Below are positions 59,108 through 64,000 of a stretch of 64,000 bases of DNA, piece after piece (within the stretch, counting starts at the first letter, position 1; each line of letters starts with the position of its first letter). This stretch comes from DASXHD01 sp038239005 (lineage in GTDB: Bacteria > Myxococcota_A > Polyangia > Polyangiales > Polyangiaceae): NCBI GenBank assembly GCA_038239005.1, contig JBBSFE010000017.1, positions 1-64,000 on the forward strand, written 5' to 3'. The position numbers and the translations under genes were made by a program. The notes beneath the pieces were generated by a model that ran no database searches, was not told the origin of the DNA, and was given only the letters and a program-made list of their open reading frames with translations.

Positions 59108-59764
59108 CTATTTCGCGAGAATCGAGTCCGCCCACACGTCGAGCAACCCGCCGGGCGATTCGTAGATGGCCACGGCGCCCGCGAGCGAAGCGGCGTCCCA
59201 GCCGCCGCAACGAAAGCCGATGCATCGCACGTTCGCGCGCGATGCCGCTCGCACGTCGTAGGGCGTATCGCCGAGCATCACCGCTTGGCGAGGCTCGGCA
59301 TTCGCACGTTTCAATGCGGCGACCACGATGTCTGGAGCGGGCTTCGATTCGTCAGCGTCGTCGCTCGAGGTCATGCTCTCGAACATGTCGGCGATGCCCG
59401 CATGGGCAACGATCGCATGCACCTCTTTGTCGTCCGCGGACGTTGCGGCAATGATTTTGCGACCCGACTCACGAATGCGCTCGAGTAACTCACGCGCGCG
59501 TGGAAATGCGTGGACGTCGGCGAGATATTTTTCGAGGAACGTGCGTTGCGCTCTCGCGCCGGCCTCGCGCCCTTTCGGTGACTCCGGATCGACACCGAGC
59601 GCGGGCATCAGTTTGTCGCCGCCCATACCGATGAGCGGACGAATTTGATCGAACGTGGCGACGTGGCCGATTCCTTCGAGCGCCTCGATCCATGCGAGCG
59701 TATGCGCGTCGTTACTGTCGACCAGCGTTCCGTCGATGTCGGAGAGTACGACTGTGATCACCAC
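59108..59764 (-). CDS. HAD-superfamily phosphatase
   Basis: The protein has 218 residues from GTG 59764 (or 59761). HAD motifs are clear: I, LSDIDGTLVDSNDAHTLAW with the two catalytic Asp (about residue 8 and 10); II, IIAATSADD; III, Lys in DDADESKPAPDI (about 138); IV, VMLGDTPYDVRAASRANVRC with the final Asp pair. The cap is of the phosphoglycolate-phosphatase (subfamily I) type. Its substrate is unknown. It starts five bases from the 3' end of the DUF1440-like gene on the same strand, so it may be cotranscribed. Confidence 0.9.
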   Translation of the reverse strand: MVITVVLSDIDGTLVDSNDAHTLAWIEALEGIGHVATFDQIRPLIGMGGDKLMPALGVDPESPKGREAGARAQRTFLEKYLADVHAFPRARELLERIRESGRKIIAATSADDKEVHAIVAHAGIADMFESMTSSDDADESKPAPDIVVAALKRANAEPRQAVMLGDTPYDVRAASRANVRCIGFRCGGWDAASLAGAVAIYESPGGLLDVWADSILAK

Positions 59765-59768
59765 GGCC

Positions 59769-60224
59769 TCACGCGGCAAGGCGGCGCCAGAGCATGTCGT
59801 AGGTCCAGCCGTAGACCCAATGCGCCGCAATCATCGACGTCGGTCGCAACGGACGATCGTTTTTCGGGCGCGGCATGATGCCGAGCGCGGGAACGGCGCC
59901 CTGATACGCCGCTGCCCAAACCAACGTCGCGAGCTTCATCGCCGATGCCTTTCCGGGATCGACAACGCGCGCTTCGCGCAGCACGCCGATGGCAGCGCCG
60001 AGGAAGGCGCCAAATCCAAGGTGCGCCGCAGCCGTTGCGATCGTGATGGCGTTCTTCGACCGCGGCAACCCGAGCGCCTTGAACATCGCCTTGACGATCT
60101 TTTGCGGCGGCAGCTCGCCCATCGCTCCCGCCGATTGCGTGAGCTTCATCACCGCGGTCATCGCGACCGTAGCGCCGATGCCTGCGACAGCACCCATAGC
60201 GAGCGAACGTGGATATCGCTTCAT
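59769..60224 (-). CDS. small membrane protein, DUF1440-like
   Basis: The protein has 151 residues from ATG 60224. It has about three to four hydrophobic helices (SLAMGAVAGIGATVAMTAVM, AITIATAAAHLGFGAFLGAA, MKLATLVWAAAYQGAVPALG). The pattern matches small integral-membrane proteins of the DUF1440/YagU type; function is unknown. The upstream ATGs (60248, 60398) would extend over a low-complexity stretch. It is divergent from the AI-2E-family gene at 60389. Confidence 0.7.
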   Translation of the reverse strand: MKRYPRSLAMGAVAGIGATVAMTAVMKLTQSAGAMGELPPQKIVKAMFKALGLPRSKNAITIATAAAHLGFGAFLGAAIGVLREARVVDPGKASAMKLATLVWAAAYQGAVPALGIMPRPKNDRPLRPTSMIAAHWVYGWTYDMLWRRLAA

Positions 60225-60378
60225 GGCCGCCGCTTTTGCAAACCGCATTCCGCGCGCGCATCCCGACCGAGCAACATCCCCGCTCGCGAGCGGGCGCGCT
60301 TTTTCGCCACACGCAGGCAGCAGTGCCTCGCATGACACACACAACGCGGCGGTTTTGTGTAGGCGCGGTCGTTGCACA

Positions 60379-60384
60379 GGGAGG
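60379..60384 (+). promoter_or_regulatory. Shine-Dalgarno GGGAGG fixing the start of the AI-2E-family permease
   Basis: GGGAGG lies four bases before GTG 60389 and decides that start over the long upstream ORF beginning at 60209. Confidence 0.75.
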
Positions 60385-60388
60385 ATCC

Positions 60389-61552
60389 GTGGCATCACAC
60401 GTCCTGCGCATCGAGCTGAACGCGCGCACGTTCGTGATCGCGCTCGCGATGGCTGCCGCTGCGTGGCTGCTCATCAAGCTCTCGGCGGTCGTTCTCGTCA
60501 TCGTCGTCGCTTTGATGCTCGTCGGCATGTTGAATCCGGTGGTCGACAAGCTCGAGGCACGCGGCATGCGCCGCCACTTGGCGATTGGGACCGTATTCGC
60601 CGCCGTGCTCGTCGCGATCGTTGGCGCGTGCGCCTTTGCGATTCCGCGCATCGTCTCGCAGGCAGGTGAAGTCCTGCATCGCTTTCCACAGGTGCAAGCC
60701 GACCTCGCTGGCAGGCTGGATGCGGTGCCAGCGTTGGCTCCGCTCAGCAAAAGCGTTCGCGAGCTGAAGCCCGAAGCGCTCTCGACACACCTCGCAAAGT
60801 GGGGTTGGGCGTATTCAGGAACGGCGCTCAACGCAGTCGCTTACGGCGCGAGCACGCTGTTTCTGTCGCTTTATCTCCTTTTGGATCGCGATCGCATGCG
60901 CGGCGGGCTCTTTGCGATCGTGCCACGCGCATACCACGTGAGGCTGTCGCGCCTTCTCTTGAGCTTCGAAGGAATCGTGAGCGGGTATCTTCGTGGTCAG
61001 CTCATTACGTCGGCGCTGATGGCCGTTTTCACGTTTGCGGTTCTCACTATCGCGCATGTTCCAAACGCGCTCGTGCTCGCCCTGATTGCGGGCGTGGCGG
61101 ACGTACTCCCCTACGTGGGCGCGATCCTCGCATGCGGCCCGGCATGCTTGGGAGCACTCGGAAACGGAATGACCACCGCCGTCGTCGTGCTGGTGCTCCT
61201 CGCCGCCTACCAGGAGCTCGAAAGCCGCTTCATCATTCCCCGCGTCTACGGTGGCGCTCTGCGATTGCCAGCATCCATCGTTATGGTGTCGCTACTCATC
61301 GGCGGCACATTGCTGGGCATCATGGGGGCGCTGCTCGCGCTGCCGATTGCGGCTGGCATCCGTGCCGTCGTCGAAGAGCTACGCGTCGACCTGCCTGGGG
61401 AGGTCACCGACGACGCCGTCGTGCGTGCGCGCGATGCCCGTGAAGAACGAGACTTTGCGCGACGCGCGGCCGGCACACCTGCTGTGGAAGCCGCAGCGAT
61501 CGCAACCGAAATAGTCGAAACACGTTTGGCAGAAGAAGCGGAGAGATCATGA
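60389..61552 (+). CDS. AI-2E family (UPF0118) membrane permease
   Basis: The 387-residue protein has seven to eight membrane helices: helices 1-2 near residues 14-50, helix 3 about 60-90, a helical loop (about 90-150) with RIVSQAGEVLHRFPQVQADL, then a helix bundle from about 155. The signatures GYLRGQLITSALMAVFTFAV and GVADVLPYVGAILACGPACL, with the YQELESRFIIPRVYGGALRL loop, mark the AI-2E/TqsA family. These act as exporters of signals or Na+/H+ antiporters; the substrate here is unknown. Its stop overlaps the lipoprotein start (ATGA at 61549). Confidence 0.9.
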   Translation: MASHVLRIELNARTFVIALAMAAAAWLLIKLSAVVLVIVVALMLVGMLNPVVDKLEARGMRRHLAIGTVFAAVLVAIVGACAFAIPRIVSQAGEVLHRFPQVQADLAGRLDAVPALAPLSKSVRELKPEALSTHLAKWGWAYSGTALNAVAYGASTLFLSLYLLLDRDRMRGGLFAIVPRAYHVRLSRLLLSFEGIVSGYLRGQLITSALMAVFTFAVLTIAHVPNALVLALIAGVADVLPYVGAILACGPACLGALGNGMTTAVVVLVLLAAYQELESRFIIPRVYGGALRLPASIVMVSLLIGGTLLGIMGALLALPIAAGIRAVVEELRVDLPGEVTDDAVVRARDAREERDFARRAAGTPAVEAAAIATEIVETRLAEEAERS

Positions 61553-62121
61553 GTACAAATAAGTTGAAGTTCGTCGTCGCTGCGATGATCGCATCGGCGG
61601 GTTTCGCCGCCCTCGCATGTGGCGGTGCGTCGGAAGAAGGCAGCGAGAGCAACGTCCCGGTCGCCAGCGACAGCGCATCATCGACCGCACCAAAGACGAC
61701 CGCGCACGTGGTCGCGCCGAAGCCTACTGCCACGGCAGCGGCAACGGTAGTCGTGGCGCCGCCGCCCGAGTCGACGCTGCCTGCGTCCTTCAATTCGGCG
61801 AACGATGCGCGCAAGGCAGCCGATGCTGCGCTCGCAACGCTCCTGGCAACGAAGGAAACCAACTGCGATGTCATCGCCGCCGCCCTCGCGAAATTCACGG
61901 CCGACAACTCGGCGGCCTACTCGGTGTGGAACGCCGAATACGCGAAGCTCACGCCCGACCAAATGAAGCTCGCGACATCGCGGGCGATGGGCGGCCCGGA
62001 CCTCGCCGCATCCCTCGGCGTCGGCGGCTTCAAAGCGTGTCTCGACAAGAAGGATCCCAAGCTGGGTACGGCGATGCGTGCTTTCCTCGCTGTCGCGACC
62101 TCTGGTCCGCCGCACAAGTAA
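61549..62121 (+). CDS. lipoprotein, unknown function
   Basis: The 190-residue protein has the signal MSTNKLKFVVAAMIASAGFA and a Cys (ALACGG) lipobox at about 24, followed by a Ser/Thr/Pro/Ala-rich linker (residues 30-75). The C-terminal 110 residues are helical (NDARKAADAALATLLATKET, NSAAYSVWNAEYAKLTPDQM, MGGPDLAASLGVGGFKACLD). It is coupled to the permease gene and precedes catalase by 21 bases, so all three are probably cotranscribed. Confidence 0.78.
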   Translation: MSTNKLKFVVAAMIASAGFAALACGGASEEGSESNVPVASDSASSTAPKTTAHVVAPKPTATAAATVVVAPPPESTLPASFNSANDARKAADAALATLLATKETNCDVIAAALAKFTADNSAAYSVWNAEYAKLTPDQMKLATSRAMGGPDLAASLGVGGFKACLDKKDPKLGTAMRAFLAVATSGPPHK

Positions 62122-62142
62122 CCCCACAATAGACCCACACAC

Positions 62143-64000
62143 ATGATCAAAGCGAAGACGAGCACGGGCAGCGGCGGCGAGCTTCACCAACAAGTGACCG
62201 GAAACGGCGAGACGCTGACCACGAATCAAGGTCTGCCCGTTTCCGACGATCAGAACTCGCTTCGCGCATTCGCGCGCGGGCCGACGCTTCTCGAGGACAT
62301 GGTTCTTCGCGAGAAGATCACCCACTTCGACCACGAGCGGATTCCGGAGCGCGTCGTACACGCGCGCGGCAGCGGAGCTCACGGTTTTTTCGAGCTCACC
62401 AAATCCCTCAAGGCGTACACGACCGCGAAGATTCTCACGGAGGTCGGCAAGAAGACGCCGGTCTTCGCGCGATTTTCGACCGTCGCTGGCGGCGCCGGAT
62501 CGATCGATACGCCTCGCGACGTGCGCGGCTTCGCCGTGAAGCTCTACACGAGCGAGGGCAACTGGGATTTGGTTGGCAACAACATCCCCGTCTTCTTCAT
62601 CCAAGACGCCATCAAATTTCCCGATCTCATTCACGCCGTGAAGATGGAGCCCGATCGCGGATTCCCCCAGAATGCGAGCGCGCACGACACGTTTTGGGAT
62701 TTCATCTCACTGACGCCCGAAGCGATGCACATGGTCATGTGGGTCATGTCGGACAGAACCCTTCCACGTTCGCTCGCGATGATGGAGGGCTTCGGCATCC
62801 ACACGTTCAAGCTCATCGACAAGAACAGCGCACCCACGTTCGTGAAGTTTCACTGGCGCCCGAAGGCCGGCCTTCAATCGACACTTTGGGACGAAGCGGT
62901 GAAGATCGCCGGGGCGGATCAAGATTTTCATCGTCGCGATCTCTTCGAAGCGATCAAGGCCAAGCGTTTTCCAGAGTGGGAGCTCTCGGTTCAGCTCTTC
63001 ACGGAGAAAGAAGCCGATGCGTTCCCGTTCGATCACCTCGACCCGACGAAGCTCATTCCTGAAGAGCTCGTGCCGCTCCAAGTGATCGGTCGCATGGTGC
63101 TCGACCGCTGGCCCGACAACTTCTTCGCCGAGACCGAGCAAGTCGCGTTTTGTCCGTCGCACGTCGTTCCCGGCATCGATTTCTCGGACGATCCGCTCCT
63201 TCAAGGCCGTCTCTTTTCGTACCTCGATACGCAGCTCTCGCGCCTCGGATCGGCCAATTTTCACGAGCTTCCGATCAACGCGCCGAAGTGTCCGTTCGCG
63301 AATCATCAACGCGACGGGCACATGCAGATGCAGGTTCCGAAAGGCCGCGTCGCCTACGAGCCCAATTCGCTCTCGGCCACCGCGCCGCGCGAAACGCCGA
63401 ATGGGTTCCGCAGCGATGGCGCGAAGATGAAGGGCGACAAGACACGCATTCGTGCGAAGGCGTTCGCTGATCACTACACGCAGGCGCGCCTCTTTTATCG
63501 CAGCCAAACGACGCTCGAGCAGAGCCACATCGCGTCGGCGCTCGTCTTCGAGCTATCGAAGGTCGAAGCCGTGCATGTTCGCGCTGCCATGGTGGCTCAG
63601 CTGCGCAACGTCGAAGACGATCTCGCGCGACGTGTCGCCGATGGCCTCGGGATGGATCTGCCAGCGCGCGCACCGGCGGCGCAACCGACGAAGAACATGC
63701 CGCCCTCGCCTGCCCTGCAGATCATCGGGAAGATGAAGCCCACGCTCGAAGGTCGCTCGGTCGGCATTTTGATCACCGACGGTTCCAATCGCAAAGCGGT
63801 CGATGCGCTCGTGAAAGCCATCACCAAGGCCGGCGCAACGCCCAACATCATCGCTCCCAAAGTGGGCGGAGCGAAGATGTCGGACAAGTCGCATGTCGCG
63901 GCGGATCACAAGCTCGGCGGAGCGCCTTCGGTTCTGTTCGATGCCGTCGCCATCATCGTCTCCGAAGATGGCGCCTCCGATCTCGCCAACGAGAGCGCCG
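62143..64000 (+). CDS. katE: large-subunit (HPII-type) catalase, 3' end beyond the window
   Basis: The reading frame is open from ATG 62143 to the window end, 619 residues without a stop. It breaks down hydrogen peroxide. Features are FDHERIPERVVHARGSGAHG (distal His, about residue 75), a haem Asn region GNNIPVFFIQDAIKFPD, and the proximal haem Tyr in GRLFSYLDTQLSRLG (about 360). The extra C-terminal flavodoxin-like domain of large catalases is present from about residue 530 (GRSVGILITDGSNRKAVDAL). This makes it the HPII-type clade-2 enzyme. It is probably cotranscribed with the permease and lipoprotein genes. Confidence 0.95.
   Translation, partial: MIKAKTSTGSGGELHQQVTGNGETLTTNQGLPVSDDQNSLRAFARGPTLLEDMVLREKITHFDHERIPERVVHARGSGAHGFFELTKSLKAYTTAKILTEVGKKTPVFARFSTVAGGAGSIDTPRDVRGFAVKLYTSEGNWDLVGNNIPVFFIQDAIKFPDLIHAVKMEPDRGFPQNASAHDTFWDFISLTPEAMHMVMWVMSDRTLPRSLAMMEGFGIHTFKLIDKNSAPTFVKFHWRPKAGLQSTLWDEAVKIAGADQDFHRRDLFEAIKAKRFPEWELSVQLFTEKEADAFPFDHLDPTKLIPEELVPLQVIGRMVLDRWPDNFFAETEQVAFCPSHVVPGIDFSDDPLLQGRLFSYLDTQLSRLGSANFHELPINAPKCPFANHQRDGHMQMQVPKGRVAYEPNSLSATAPRETPNGFRSDGAKMKGDKTRIRAKAFADHYTQARLFYRSQTTLEQSHIASALVFELSKVEAVHVRAAMVAQLRNVEDDLARRVADGLGMDLPARAPAAQPTKNMPPSPALQIIGKMKPTLEGRSVGILITDGSNRKAVDALVKAITKAGATPNIIAPKVGGAKMSDKSHVAADHKLGGAPSVLFDAVAIIVSEDGASDLANESA

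Noticed and set aside
61678..62685. 335-aa minus-strand ORF overlapping the lipoprotein and catalase genes
   Set aside because: It spans two supported plus-strand genes and shows no domain.
1..64000. CRISPR arrays, tRNA or rRNA genes, insertion-sequence transposases
   Set aside because: No regularly spaced repeats, tRNA-like cloverleaf with CCA end, rRNA segment or transposase motif was noticed; a tRNA scan could still find a missed gene.

Overview
The window is a high-GC bacterial chromosome segment that reads like a myxobacterium, most likely of the order Polyangiales. This is inferred from content, since no rRNA or marker gene is present. The evidence is: GTG starts and 1-4 nt overlapping genes everywhere; about twenty secreted lipoproteins whose lipobox is followed by an acidic Asp/Gly/Ser/Ala tether; a MYXO-CTERM-like sorting tail (gene at 3106); glycine-rich and NCGxCG-repeat surface proteins; and an IgGFc-binding-like lipoprotein. 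No rRNA, tRNA or CRISPR array was seen. Almost every long opposite-strand ORF is a GC-driven shadow.

Layout. 1-9.2 kb: end of an FKBP-type isomerase, three copies (two full, one fragment) of a DUF559 nuclease-like gene in direct orientation, one beside a large hairpin, interspersed with lipoproteins; an unknown gene at 8382 is frameshifted by an 8-bp tandem duplication. 9.2-13.9 kb: an unknown protein, a membrane histidine kinase, then a decayed stretch with toxin-antitoxin and LuxR remnants, followed by an intact-looking VapBC pair with its own palindrome. 13.9-21.4 kb: a tightly coupled plus-strand operon (cytochrome c-like lipoprotein, membrane-domain/FAD oxidase fusion, second flavoprotein, MMPL exporter, O-methyltransferase), inferred to modify and export a lipid-like product. 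21.4-28.4 kb (minus): a secreted glycosidase-like lipoprotein and a four-gene operon with an M19 dipeptidase-like protein and three probable envelope proteins.

28.5-36.8 kb: GFA protein, methyltransferases, beta-helix lipoprotein, cupin, and a minus-strand five-gene operon (ComJ-like protein, glycosyltransferase, radical SAM/SPASM enzyme, short Thr/Ala-rich protein, ferritin-like diiron protein). This is the best candidate for an undescribed peptide- or small-molecule-modifying system. 36.7-54.3 kb: mainly surface lipoproteins with housekeeping enzymes (dienelactone hydrolase, acyl-ACP desaturase-like protein, Hsp20, GST, response regulator, MarR regulator). 54.3-64 kb: NAMPT, a beta-propeller-like membrane protein, an ECF sigma/putative anti-sigma/tandem DsbA operon, HAD phosphatase, AI-2E-family permease, lipoprotein, and a large-subunit catalase that runs off the end.

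All functions are read from sequence motifs only; no database search was possible.
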